From assembly GCA_000729835.1 (NCBI GenBank), contig JFHB01000042.1, positions 62,001-126,000 of the forward strand: 64,000 bases of DNA, given 5' to 3'. Both the position numbers and the translations under genes were made by a program. Position 1 is the stretch's first letter. The number at the start of each line of letters is the position of its first letter. The notes below the pieces were generated by a model that had not been told where the DNA came from, made no database searches, and was given only the letters and a program-made list of their open reading frames with translations. The DNA comes from Atkinsonella hypoxylon. Lineage: Eukaryota; Ascomycota; Sordariomycetes; Hypocreales; Clavicipitaceae. This document shows, in pieces, positions 12,112 through 22,200 of the stretch.

Positions 12112-12507
12112 CTAAGCTTCCTCCCCATCCTTCTCATCCTCCTCATCCCCATCCTTCTTCATCATCACAGTTGTTCCTCCCGCAGCCACCGCCGCTCCAG
12201 CCGCAGACACGGCAACATTGACCGCAGCCGCGCCGGCTCCTCCCATGCCTGCGCTTTGGAGCACGGCAAACGTACTGCCGGCCACGACGTTGCCTATGAG
12301 GCTCTGAGCCCCCGCTGCTACACTGCCTTTGCAACCTCCATTAGATGAAGCGCGACATACTGGCGAACAAATCGACGTACCTGCAACTGGGCCCAGCCCT
12401 CCGAATCCCAAGCCCGCCAAAAGAGGACCGGCGACGAGTGCCGGAGCTACAGCAACTAGGACTCCTACTCCGATAGTCGCCGCAAGGGGCCCGGTAAAGT
12501 TCCCCAT
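12112..12507 (-). CDS. ISG12/IFI6-like small hydrophobic protein (two exons)
   Basis: On the minus strand, exons 12381-12507 and 12112-12326 are separated by a 54-nt intron with donor GTACGT, a CTAAT branch site and acceptor AAAG. The spliced product is 113 residues. It is made of Gly/Ala-rich hydrophobic helices, including the blocks GLGFGGLGPVAG and GAQSLIGNVVAG, then LQSAGMGG and an acidic tail KKDGDEEDEKDGEEA. This pattern fits the interferon-induced 6-16/ISG12 family, which also occurs in fungi and whose animal members act at mitochondrial or ER membranes. The fungal role is unknown. The intron is a multiple of three and has no stop codon, so the unspliced reading frame stays open with an 18-residue Cys-containing insert. 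I prefer splicing because it joins the family motif directly (GPVAG-SVAAG). CWC22 lies on the same strand upstream. Confidence 0.75.
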   Translation of the reverse strand: MGNFTGPLAATIGVGVLVAVAPALVAGPLLAGLGFGGLGPVAGTSICSPVCRASSNGGCKGSVAAGAQSLIGNVVAGSTFAVLQSAGMGGAGAAAVNVAVSAAGAAVAAGGTTVMMKKDGDEEDEKDGEEA

Positions 12508-12916
12508 GTTGTCGTTTTCTCGGAGGGCGCTTTATTATATTAGACTTTAGCAGCAGCTTTCTGACGCTTTCTTGACGATATGGGTTGTGTAACTGCTGCA
12601 ATTAGTACAATACTCGCATGCAGGATCTTTGAAATACGTTACGAAGACGGGACTTTTGGGTGCCGGTCAGGTGAATGATCCTGCTCAGTGCACATGCCAA
12701 GTGGAAAGGAGGGAAAAAAAGTCGGGAATTATTGAAATTAGCACCTTGAACGCTTGAAAAGGGATTAAGTGGTATAATCGGTTTATCCTCCATAGATAAT
12801 ATGTATGAAACATGACGCGGTATAATTATGCCAGTTCAGCCTGCCGTGCCTCCCATTGCTTCCACTGTGTCCCAAATTTACAAGATGGCCGGATTTAGAT
12901 CCCCACAACCAAAAGT
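12508..12916. other. intergenic region between CWC22 and the ISG12-like gene
   Basis: About 400 bp between two minus-strand genes. It must contain the 3' end of CWC22 and the promoter of the ISG12-like gene. I see no further gene or clear site. Confidence 0.5.
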
Positions 12917-15424
12917 TCAATCTGCGTGTCTGCCTCTCTTCACGGGTGGAGGAGATCGAGACACACTTCCGCTGTATCTTCTCTTCACTGGCAGAGGACT
13001 TCGCGACTGTTGGTTTCCTCTCCATTCATCATAGGAAGCGGACCTGGTGCGTTGTCTTCTCGGACGAGGACTTCTGCTCCTGGACGGTGAAGGCGAGCCC
13101 CTCTGGCCGTTGCGGCGAGGAGACAGACTACCACGTCTTGTTCGTCTACGAGGCGGAGACCGCGAATCATACGATGGTGACCGACTAGCTCGTCCGCGCT
13201 TATTGCGTGGTGCGCTATGCAAGGAGGAGCTCTTTCGGCGATAAGAGCCTGCGTTTGCGGGCGGTGGGCGAGCACGGTCACGAGGTGATGGAGATCGGCT
13301 GTAAGAGCTGTACGATTCACTCCGAGCTCGACCTCTCTTGGGAGGAGGTGACCTCGAGCGTGATACGCTCGCTGACACGGATCGTCGTCGTCGAGGTGGC
13401 GTGACCGAGTATGAATCTCGTCGGCCACGTCTAGCTGGGGAGCGCGAGCGCGAGCTGTATGAGGCGGACCGAGACCGACTCCATGACCGGGACCGACTGT
13501 CGGAATAAGAATGTGAGCTTCCTCTGGTCGACGAAGCTCGCGATGTGGAACGTCCTCTGACTCTACGCGGTGTCCTTGATCGTGAGCGGGACGAGTACGA
13601 AGAGCCCGTATAGGAGGAATAGCTTGACACCGAGTCCGAGTCTGATTCGTCTGCCGCTGCAGGAGCCGGTAGGGCAGGCTTCGGCATGTTCTGAAGGTAT
13701 TCTCTCATTTCTTCTGTCAAGGCACCCAGGCCAATACTAGTAAAGTAATTGATGGAAAATCTGATGTTGCGAGCATTATCCTTGGGGAAAATGCCTTCCA
13801 GGTTCGGCCGCAGGACCTCATCGTTCAGTCTAGCCTTGAGCTTAGGAATCCCAATCTCCTCCACAATGCTTTGGAACAAGATCTTGATGAAAATACGACT
13901 GCTGGACGTTGTCTCATCTTCGTTCAGATGGATTACAGAGAGACAGTGCCAACCAATGGAGTCAACGCCAAACATATGCCCAAACAGCTGAGCAATATTT
14001 CGGAGCTTGTTGTTTTCATACCGATGGATAGTGTCGTAATACCTGGCGAATGATTGTTCAAACAAGTCGCACCACAGGCGATTGATTTTGGCGAACCGTT
14101 CGCCTATCAGACCAAAAAATTTGGTATATGTTTTTTCTTGTGAGCAACACTCCACAATCATGGAAGGAAGCTCCGGCTCCTGGCCTGCAGGAAGATTGAT
14201 TTTCATGAGCTTGTGTACCGCTTCTTCGGGGTCGGCGCTCGACATAATCGTCAGGTAGATGGTCCTGCGCAGATTGACAAGATCTGCATTCGACTGATCC
14301 TTGATTTCCATTGCCTTTAACTCCTCTTCTTCCTCTTCCTCAGAGCTTTCGTCGTCGCCATCGTGGTCGCCATCTTCGTAGTCGCTTCCCTCGCCAAGAA
14401 TTTCTGCCTTGAGCTTCTTGTAGGTGTCTTCATTCTCCTCCCAATCCGGGTCAAATCTGAAAATATTTAAGCCGTCCTGGACATCAATCTCACCATCCAA
14501 CTCGACTCGATGCGTGATCTGGTCTTCCTCTTCCACCAGATCGAGTTCTTCCTTGATGGCTGGATTGTCCTTGAACTTGTCTTTGCGCACCTGGAACAAT
14601 ACCTCAATCATGTATTGCGTTCGCTTGTCGATGTCGGCTTCATGCAAGATATTCCTGAATTGATCAAACACAGCGACTGAAATTGAGGGCTGCATATCCT
14701 CCAGATACTGTCCTACTTCTCGGCAGAAACCGACAGCTACTTCCACACTATCGTCTGTGGGCTTGTGTAACAGCAGGAGAAGGATTTGTCCGGCAAGCAT
14801 CTCGTGCTGCACTTGTTGGTTGATCAAATGTGCGAGGAATGTCGTCGATGAGAGACAAACGGACTTGTCGTTTCGTTTGAAACCTTTTCGGAACTGCATA
14901 ACTAACCGCTTGATGAGCAGCTCGCCTACTATGGGTAGCTTCGTGTTGACGATGGCTGCCATGGCTGCATAGATTGGCGTGAAGGGCAGACTCGCGGCTT
15001 GCGCCTTCATAATGGAGCGGCAAAAGAGCCCTCGTCCTCGAATCAAATTCTCGCCAAATAGCTCAGGAACTATGTGTTTGATATTGGCAGTGTTGACCTT
15101 GTTGATCAACCCGTTGATACTCTTCTTCAAAGCTTCCCATGCCATGCGCTGGTACTCCTTGCTTGTCTTGTCGGTGATTTGAGCCTGCAGCGCCCGCAAC
15201 CTTGCTGGGGGAATGTACGTGCCCCCTGATCTCATGTCCAGAAGCTTCTCATACTCTGCCTTGGCTGCAGCTTGCTTCTCCCCTTCAGTTCGTACTGGTG
15301 GTGGTGTTCGTTCTCGGGCCGGTGGTCGGTAAGAGTCCCCATCCCGTTGAGGTCGTTGGGGTGTGCGTTGGCCGCGATCGCGGTCACGCTCACGGCGCGG
15401 GATTTCCACATCTGCCGATGCCAT
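12917..15424 (-). CDS. CWC22: pre-mRNA-splicing factor Cwc22
   Basis: A single uninterrupted frame of 835 residues. Cwc22 joins the spliceosome around the first catalytic step; in animals it also loads eIF4A3 of the exon junction complex. The N-terminus is Arg/Pro-rich. From about residue 75 there is the family signature GGTYIPPARLR, followed by a MIF4G-type helical domain (KKSINGLINKVN, GRGLFCRSIMKAQ). An acidic linker (DYEDGDHDGDDESSEEEEEE) then leads to an MA3 domain that starts near DLVNLRRTIYLTIMSS and contains GWHCLSVIHLNEDETTSSSR. The last 230 residues or so are an RS domain dense in SRSRS, RSPS and PPRRRR, as in filamentous fungal and animal forms and unlike budding yeast. The ATG at 15424 is the first Met of the frame and gives the expected family N-terminus. 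An A21 tract lies about 130 bp upstream. Confidence 0.95.
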   Translation of the reverse strand: MASADVEIPRRERDRDRGQRTPQRPQRDGDSYRPPARERTPPPVRTEGEKQAAAKAEYEKLLDMRSGGTYIPPARLRALQAQITDKTSKEYQRMAWEALKKSINGLINKVNTANIKHIVPELFGENLIRGRGLFCRSIMKAQAASLPFTPIYAAMAAIVNTKLPIVGELLIKRLVMQFRKGFKRNDKSVCLSSTTFLAHLINQQVQHEMLAGQILLLLLHKPTDDSVEVAVGFCREVGQYLEDMQPSISVAVFDQFRNILHEADIDKRTQYMIEVLFQVRKDKFKDNPAIKEELDLVEEEDQITHRVELDGEIDVQDGLNIFRFDPDWEENEDTYKKLKAEILGEGSDYEDGDHDGDDESSEEEEEEELKAMEIKDQSNADLVNLRRTIYLTIMSSADPEEAVHKLMKINLPAGQEPELPSMIVECCSQEKTYTKFFGLIGERFAKINRLWCDLFEQSFARYYDTIHRYENNKLRNIAQLFGHMFGVDSIGWHCLSVIHLNEDETTSSSRIFIKILFQSIVEEIGIPKLKARLNDEVLRPNLEGIFPKDNARNIRFSINYFTSIGLGALTEEMREYLQNMPKPALPAPAAADESDSDSVSSYSSYTGSSYSSRSRSRTPRRVRGRSTSRASSTRGSSHSYSDSRSRSWSRSRSASYSSRSRSPARRGRRDSYSVTPPRRRRSVSASVSRSRSPPPKRGRARSESYSSYSRSPSPRDRARPPPANAGSYRRKSSSLHSAPRNKRGRASRSPSYDSRSPPRRRTRRGSLSPRRNGQRGSPSPSRSRSPRPRRQRTRSASYDEWRGNQQSRSPLPVKRRYSGSVSRSPPPVKRGRHAD

Positions 15425-15553
15425 CGTTGGCTTTTGCAGGGTGCGATGCGAACGGATGCGCGCGAAGAGGCGAGGTTGTGGGAGGATGGTTGCGGATCCG
15501 CGTGAGACGTCGTAGCAGAGACCAAAAAGTTGGGTTGGAGACGCGGTTGGAAC

Positions 15554-15574
15554 AAAAAAAAAAAAAAAAAAAAA
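15554..15574. repeat. poly-A homopolymer tract (A21)
   Basis: Twenty-one consecutive A residues upstream of the CWC22 start (poly-T on the coding strand). Such tracts often lie in fungal core promoters and may deplete nucleosomes. A functional role here is inference. Confidence 0.85.
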
Positions 15575-15867
15575 GGCCCAAGCCGCTGAGGCTTTATACT
15601 ACTTTCAAAAGCGAGCGGCTAGGCAACTAACAAACGCTCACTTATTACAGAATTCAGTTGGACAAGCTTAAAGTAAAATACGTCTAAGTCTGTGTTGCAA
15701 CCTCTTGTCATAAGTTAAAATGTTTCTCATACGCACATTGCAACCTTGTTCAAGTCTGCTTGCACAAAGTGGGTCCTGCCAAGTGATGTTGGTGATTAAG
15801 AAAAACTGAAGTGCAATTTAGGTGTATGTATTATATAATAAAATAGAGATGACAGATCCTGATCATT

Positions 15868-15950
15868 GGGGGGCTGGCGCAACGGTAGCGCGTCAGATTC
15901 CAGTATACGGAGATTCCTGAAGGTTACCGGTTCAAATCCGGTGTCCCTCA
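15868..15950 (+). tRNA. tRNA-Trp (CCA) with an 11-nt intron
   Basis: The full cloverleaf can be drawn. The acceptor stem GGGGGGC pairs with GTCCCTC (two G-U pairs) and the discriminator is A. The D-arm is GCGC-AACGGTA-GCGC, the anticodon arm TCAGA-TTCCAGT, and the T-arm ACCGG-TTCAAAT-CCGGT. The anticodon CCA (15900-15902) is followed at position 37/38 by an intron of about 11 nt (15904-15914), whose GGAG can pair with the TTCC of the anticodon loop. An A-box (TGGCGCAACGGT) and a B-box (GGTTCAAATCC) are present, and a T-run just after the gene at 15955-15961 serves as a Pol III terminator. The A31-C39 pair closing the anticodon loop is mismatched. Confidence 0.85.
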
Positions 15951-15954
15951 TCAG

Positions 15955-15961
15955 TTTTTTT
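15955..15961 (+). terminator. RNA polymerase III T-run terminator
   Basis: A run of seven T residues four bases after the tRNA-Trp discriminator base, the usual Pol III stop signal. Confidence 0.8.
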
Positions 15962-16891
15962 AATTCCCCTTGAGACTCCTCTCAGCCATCATTACTCTGT
16001 CTCCTTTTTTCAACACAGCTTAATCAATTCTATCATAGTGTATGTATATGATCCAATCTTGGGAGAATGCTTATTAATGGAAGCATAGGGATTCTCCCAA
16101 AGTTGGGTTGCCTTTCCCCAGGGCAATCAATGATGGCGGCAATCACCAGAGTACTCGCAACTACATTTATGTCCCTAATCCCTCGGTCGGCCATCCATTC
16201 GCCCAGCCATGTCTCGAACGGCTCGTTTCGGTACAAGTTGGCTGTGTTGGTAAAATTCCACTGTCCGCAACTAAAGCATCCAAAAGCTTAGACGATCGCT
16301 CCTTATCTATAGATCCCGGCATCACCCCAGGCTTGGCCAATAGACATGGTTCCCAAGGCCAGAGGCGAGACTCAAATGGCTGCATTGGGAGCAAGAAGAC
16401 AGTCACGACCCAATTCTGAAGTAGGCTCAGGCGCCGGGCGAAAGAGGAGGGGAGTTCAACTTCGTCCACGAGCCATCAAATCATAGCAGCTAACATACCG
16501 TTTTGAAGGCCCCCCCCCCCCCCCAAAACAATGGCTGATTTATAATAGCTATAATACCCATGGGTGTAAGGTGATTTATAGTGTGGCTTTCTTGTTCACG
16601 GCATATATGAAGTCCTACATGCTTTGGACATGCATGCTCATACCGCCAGCTCAAGTTTCTCCATTCGTAAGCGATGCTACTACGAGTCTCTAATCTTCTA
16701 GACAGATCTTGTTTCTTTGTGTCTTCTCCCTCCTTGGTACATAGCAACCCTCAATCCCATGTTGTATACGGCATATAAATTCCACCTATCGTCAGACGGA
16801 GATTCTGTACTCATCGTGCATTATGCCGACTCGTTCCAAAAATAGTGAACACTCAATACGATCATTAAGGAAGGTCCATTGATGACCGAAT
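15962..16891. other. intergenic region after tRNA-Trp
   Basis: About 0.9 kb without a supported gene. A C15 homopolymer runs from 16510 to 16524. The open frames here are short and have no recognisable features. The right end holds the 3' untranslated region of the CAP-protein gene. Confidence 0.5.
16510..16524. repeat. poly-C homopolymer (C15)
   Basis: Fifteen consecutive C residues. Such runs are rare and prone to length polymorphism and sequencing error, so the exact length is uncertain. Confidence 0.85.
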
Positions 16892-17525
16892 TTAGAATGG
16901 TTTCTGGCCAACTCTGAGGGTGCTTCCGCGTTAGTCACACTTAGGACCTAGGCTTCTCAGAAGCAGCTTTTGCTTACATATTTCCTTCAGGCGTGAATCG
17001 ACAGACATCAAAGAATTTGTATGGATCGCTGATGGAGAAGGCTCTTGCACAACCAATGTTCGTCGTGGCAGACCACATACACTGCGCTGCAAAGTACATC
17101 AGCGTAAGGTCTGGCAGTACTCATCTGGTAGACTTGTTCTTACCCCAGTGCAACCAGGGCTCGTGTCCAGTCGTGATAGGTTGACCGGTATACAAATGCT
17201 CTTGCGAAAGCCAGGCGTGCATTCCCGTCTGCATGGGACTGTCGTAGGCGGCATCGCACTGCCCGGCAGCCTGTTCATACAAGTTTTCGCCTTGATTTGG
17301 TCGGTTCGCTCCCTGGGCGTGCTCAAAGGGCTGCCTTCCACTTGCCATTTCGTCTGCCCAAGACTGTGCGAAGGAGGCAAGGTTGGCATCCCAGACCAAA
17401 GGTCGGATCCCTTTAGCCTGACGGGCTTGGTTGACCATGTCTAAGGCGTCATTGATGTCGTTGCTGTCCCCCAAAGTACCAAGAATGAGTACAGCAAAGC
17501 CAAGTATGGCCACCAAGAAGTTCAT
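16892..17525 (-). CDS. secreted CAP/PR-1-like (SCP) protein (three exons)
   Basis: Minus-strand exons are 17144-17525, 16978-17086 and 16892-16913, about 170 residues. The introns are 57 nt (GTAAGA...TGCAG) and 64 nt (GTAAGC...CTCAG, branch CTAAC). The N-terminus MNFLVAILGFAVLILGTLG is a typical signal peptide. The CAP domain follows, with WDANLASFAQSWADEMA, FEHAQG and GENLYEQ, then TGHEPWLHWAQCMW across the first splice, GCARAF, and a spliced end CRFTPEGNIVGQKPF. The conserved His of FEHA, the Glu of GENL and the later His belong to the CAP cavity. CAP proteins are extracellular; yeast Pry proteins bind sterols and fatty acids. The substrate here is unknown. The family C-terminal motif GNIVGQ fixes the last acceptor. 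The gene is divergent from ZIM17. Confidence 0.85.
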
Positions 17526-18395
17526 CTTTTCCAGGCTACGCAGATATGCGCCGGATTTGCTGCTGCAACTGTTGCTTCTCTACGTCGTCGATTAGCTGCT
17601 CGGGGCGAGATATAAAGATTGGGCTTGAGAGGGAAGAGCTCTCGTGTTCACAGCAAGAAGTGATCAGTCTTATTTCTTTGTCGGCCAAATTTGTGTCAGG
17701 ATAATTTCCGAAACTTAAGAACAGCAGGCGCGTGGCACAATCACGCGGTTCATAATCACAAGGTGAGAAGGAAGTGAACATGACACACAGCCCAATACGG
17801 CAAGTGGCTCCCAGGCATAATTGCCAATATCACAGACAATTCAACCAAAAGGGAATGCGCAATCCCGATGATGCGGCTGCTATTTGGTCTCATGATTGAT
17901 GATTCGTTCACAGTCAGCATGTGCTTCTGTTCTAACAACGGCATAAGCAGGGAGGATAGATAGATACACAGCACTTGAGGCTATTTGCTATAAGTGCGCC
18001 AGGTGCCGTCAGACCGTCAGAAGTTGATCAGAAAGAGATGGATATAATGTGGTAGGTCGCACTTTATTCGGCCATGTTGAACTTTTCAGATTGTGAGTCC
18101 CTGTCTTTGGAATGCACTCTTCCCCATCGGAGAACTTGCGACGTCGGTGACAATTTAAACGATTGTCGCCAACGTGCTTACGTTCAGGCACCCAATCCAA
18201 ACCCTGCCTGTCACTCGCCCGCCACAACAGGGGTCTCTCTCTGTACGTCTCTCATGGACCAATCAAATTCCTTGTAGCGGCCTGACTTTCTTAGACTCGG
18301 AGAACATTGAAGATCCCCAAGCTACAAAAACATTCAAACTATCTCACCGATCACACAAATCGTGACTTCGTGCCGTCAACGAATTCTTCACAGCC
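17526..18395. promoter_or_regulatory. divergent intergenic region CAP gene / ZIM17
   Basis: About 870 bp between divergent starts, with no supported gene inside. A CCAAT box (CCAATCA, 18259-18265) lies about 130 bp upstream of the ZIM17 ATG on its coding strand, a plausible site for the CCAAT-binding (Hap) complex that controls many mitochondrial genes. Confidence 0.4.
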
Positions 18396-18929
18396 ATGGC
18401 TTCCAGAGCGCCGTCGCTATTGCGTTCAATGCTACGGCAACTGCGCACCCAGCCTCTTCGCACCACAATCTTCTCTCAATCATCGCAGCGCACCATCAAA
18501 GTAGCGCCCTCAGCCATCCGCGCCGCACACTCCATCCCCCGACCGCCCGAAGAACCAGTGCATCTAAGCCCCGAGGCGGAAGCCCAGGCAAATTCTTTCG
18601 GTGAAGAACCTGTCAGTGAAGGCAAGCGACCAGAGATGGACCCTGCGTACTACCAACTGTCGTTCACCTGCATGCCCTGTGGACACCGATCGCACCACAA
18701 CGTTTCGAAGCAAGGCTATCATTGTGGCTCGACATTGATCACCTGTCCTGGTTGTCGAAATCGACATGTTATTAGCGATCATTTGAAAATTTTTGGAGAC
18801 AGAAAGGTAACGGTCGAGGAATTGATGCGAGAAAAGGGCCGACTTGTCAAGAGAGGCAGCCTCGGTGAAGATGGAAATATCGAGTTCTGGCCGGAGGAAC
18901 CGACCGGCCAGCAGGAAGCCTCTGAGTAG
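18396..18929 (+). CDS. ZIM17: mitochondrial Zim17/Tim15 DNL zinc-finger chaperone
   Basis: A single-exon gene of 177 residues. The N-terminus (MASRAPSLLRSMLRQLRTQP and following) is rich in Arg, Ser and Leu and free of acidic residues, a good mitochondrial presequence. The DNL zinc finger follows with C92-MP-C95 and C117-PG-C120, the block CGHRSHHNVSKQGYHCG, and the signature RNRHVISDHLKIFGD with the DNL-type Asp-His. Zim17 (Hep1) keeps matrix Hsp70 soluble and functional during protein import and iron-sulfur cluster assembly. The tail is short and acidic. The length and all zinc ligands are normal for the family. Confidence 0.95.
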   Translation: MASRAPSLLRSMLRQLRTQPLRTTIFSQSSQRTIKVAPSAIRAAHSIPRPPEEPVHLSPEAEAQANSFGEEPVSEGKRPEMDPAYYQLSFTCMPCGHRSHHNVSKQGYHCGSTLITCPGCRNRHVISDHLKIFGDRKVTVEELMREKGRLVKRGSLGEDGNIEFWPEEPTGQQEASE

Positions 18930-19218
18930 TGATTAGTTTGTTATATTAGGAGTAAAGATATTTGGCACCCTTGGTGGGGTTGCGTACTGTATATACCATG
19001 TTGGCATTTCGCAGGATTGGGAATACCCTGCTCATTCAAGAAAGTAGAGTGTTGTTGTATTACGAAATTGAACGTTTAGTTTAGTTGTTTTGACATTTAC
19101 GTCTCCGCGCATGTAAAACGCGGTGAATTCTACGTACGAAAAACGCCTACCAGAATACAACCCCTGAGTATGTTCGCATGTCATGATAACACTCAATAAC
19201 GCCTTCCAAATGCTTTAT
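18930..19218. other. convergent 3' region ZIM17 / UTP20
   Basis: About 290 bp between convergent genes, AT-rich, presumably holding both 3' untranslated regions. Nothing else is seen. Confidence 0.4.
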
Positions 19219-22200
19219 TTACCATCGTTTGAACGATTGCCTCGCCACCTTTTGTTCCTCGGATCGCACTTTTCTCCTCTCCTTGTTCTTTTCAAACTTC
19301 TTTCTCTTGTCTCTTCCATATTTCTCTGGCTGCGTGATTGCTTCAATCTTCCTCTTGCTGTTCCTTTGCAGTCGCCTCGCTTTCACCTCCTCTCGAATTT
19401 CCAACAATACTTTGCTGTATTCTGCTGTGCCAAACTTCTTCTGCAACGAATCCATCATGATCTGGGCTCTGGTCTTGATGCCCTCTAGTTTGGATTTGAA
19501 GACTTCATCGTTGCTGAAAGGGGCCGGGATGGAAGGATCTGTGAGCTGTTGTAATGGGACAAGTACAGTTTTGAGGGACGGCCGGCTGGATGTGTTGAGC
19601 ACGCGTCGACAGACTATCTCCAGAATCTCCATTGCCGCAACCTTGGAATTAATTGCCAAGGATCGTGGCGGTATTTCTCGCCGAAGGATATGTGACAATC
19701 TCCAAAATAAGTAATCTACGCCTTCCCTGTGCCCCTTAGCAGCAGCATATCCATCTTGCTCTACATCCTCTTCTTCATCATCATCCGCTTCCTCAGCGGT
19801 AGCGGATATAGGAAGGCAAGTCCCTAAAAACACAGTGACCTGCACCAGCTCGGTTGACAATGTATCATCAATCTCCGTACTGTCCAAGGAACCGAGTGCC
19901 AGGCGCGTGAAGTTATAAATGGCATCTAGGTCCAATGTAAGGCCATATGAGCCTTTGATTGCCTCTCCGGTGAAAGCCTTAGTCCGTTGTCGTGCAAAAT
20001 CCGCTAGGTATGAATTGATCAATCGCACTGCAGCGAGCTTCACCGATGGCTGAGGATGCCTCAAGTATCGAGCAGCATCAGGCCAGAGATCTTTCTTGTT
20101 CTCAGACAGGACTTCGTCACTCAAGTTGGTCGTGAACAGTTGAACAATACCGAGCGTCGCCTCAATCAATTGGCTGTCGAGTTCATTAATGCTTTCAGCC
20201 GTGAGAATATCTCTTGACTTTTTCAGAACCAGTCTGCCGTCTTTTTTGTTATTCGAAGCATCATCGTTAGATTCAAAGTAGTACCCAAACATTTGAAGAC
20301 CCAGCCGCTGTACAACAGGATTATCGTCCTTTTCTAGCCATGTTCGGAGCAGATTCAGGAATTGCTGGGTTCGTTGCTTGTCAGCTTTCTGGAACATCAG
20401 CTTGAGCAGTCCTGCTGCGGCTAGACGACATTTCTCGCTGTCGTCGTTGGCAAGCACAAAGAATAAAGGAAGAAAGCATGTTCCGATGATTTCTTGGACG
20501 AATTCCGGTGACGACTTCATCAGCAACAGGTGAACGACTTCCATCACAGACAATCGCCCGCCTTCCCTCTCATATTTCAAGTTGGCCACGACGAAATTGA
20601 TTTGCTTGCTCCAACGCGCCTTCTTCTGAGGATATTCTCGAATGAACTGTAAAAAGGCGCCTCGGGCCAAATCTCTCGTATCCTTGTCATCATTTGTAAT
20701 CATGACCGTGCCTACATGATCTAACGTATCATAGACAACAGCTGTCTCGATTCGACGGTCCATAACACAACGTAAGAAATTGAAGGTGACATGCCGATGA
20801 AGAGGTTCCGTGAAGTCTTCTTTCAGCTTCCCCAGCAGTATGTCGATGGCGGCATCTTTGACAACCACGTCCTTACGGTCGCGCAATATGACTGCCAGAA
20901 GTTTGATGGCAGCCTGTGAGATATCTGTTGTCGTCGAAGTCGACTGAGAGGCACATTTTACAGCTTCTTTGACAGCCACTTTGTATAGACGGTTGCCGTC
21001 TTCGGAATCGAAAAGGACCTTGACCAATGCTGCAAGGAGGCAGAACGCGGATACTTTTACTTCATCCTCTCCATCAACGATAGCATCTCCTATTATGGGC
21101 AGGAAACCCGCAACATTGGCAGGAGTCCTAAGATCGTCGTGTTTCTTGAACATTGAGCGCAGGATGTCAAATGCAAACCGCACCATCTTCTGAGTGTGCT
21201 TCGCAGTTGTGCCACGCTCTCCACTCTTCTTTGCACCCCTTTGCACCAGGTACTTTCTAACTCGGGGGTCCATCTTTTGCTCAGCCTCTGGTTTCTGGCT
21301 TCGATATGTCTCCTGAATTATCTCATAACAGAAGACAAGAGTATCGCGGGAACCAGCAGCGGAATTTTGTAGCAAGCCAGCACTAATGCGTGCCAAGAGG
21401 GCATCAATCTTGCGAACCATCTTCAAACCCACCTTCTGCTGCAACAATGCCTGCAGCGGCTTAACTAGATAGATCAAATGGTTGATTGAGGCATTCTTGG
21501 CGACGAGCTCCATGGAATCCTGGCTTTTGCTGCTCTTTATTTCCTGCATTTGTGTAGTGTAGCCTTCGGCATCTTTTTCTTGTCCAACAACACCAAATAT
21601 GTCATCCATGATGACTGTCACAACAGCTGGTAAACAATAATCCAAGTCACCTAGGGCAAACGTGGGCACTGTGGCTACCAAAATTGAGTGCATGGTATAA
21701 GAAAGAACGTGCAACTGATAGCCTCGGGTGAGAGCACCGCGTAATTCCTTGAGAATGAAGCCAAAGTAAGACGAGCCGAGGGTCACAGCAATTTTGACGA
21801 GAGTGTCCCGAGCCATTTCTCGAGCCTCCCAAGCTTTGCTTCGAAGAATGTGACATATATCTGTCAGAACTCCGGCTAGTTTCTGGTCGATCTGTGCTGG
21901 GGGGAGTAGCTTCAACAACTTCACCACGACGACACCTACAGGAACACGGTAGCTAACTTCAGACTCGTCCTTTTCATGCAAGTGCCTAATCAAGGGGGGC
22001 AGGATATACTCCATCACTTCAACAAACAGTTTAGCGACCTCGGGGACAGTTTGTTGGAGTCTGTATGAACGAACGCGAGTGTCATCTGCATCCACATCCA
22101 TCTGGTCAGTTTTGTCCATGGGGGATGACAGAACCAACACCAGAGCGTCCACAAATTTACCCAGGAGCCGAACTGTTTGCTTTTGCATCTCAGACCTGGA

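Noticed and set aside
13047..13428. ORFs opposite to and out of frame with the CWC22 RS domain
   Set aside because: They are shadows produced by Arg/Ser codon repetition.
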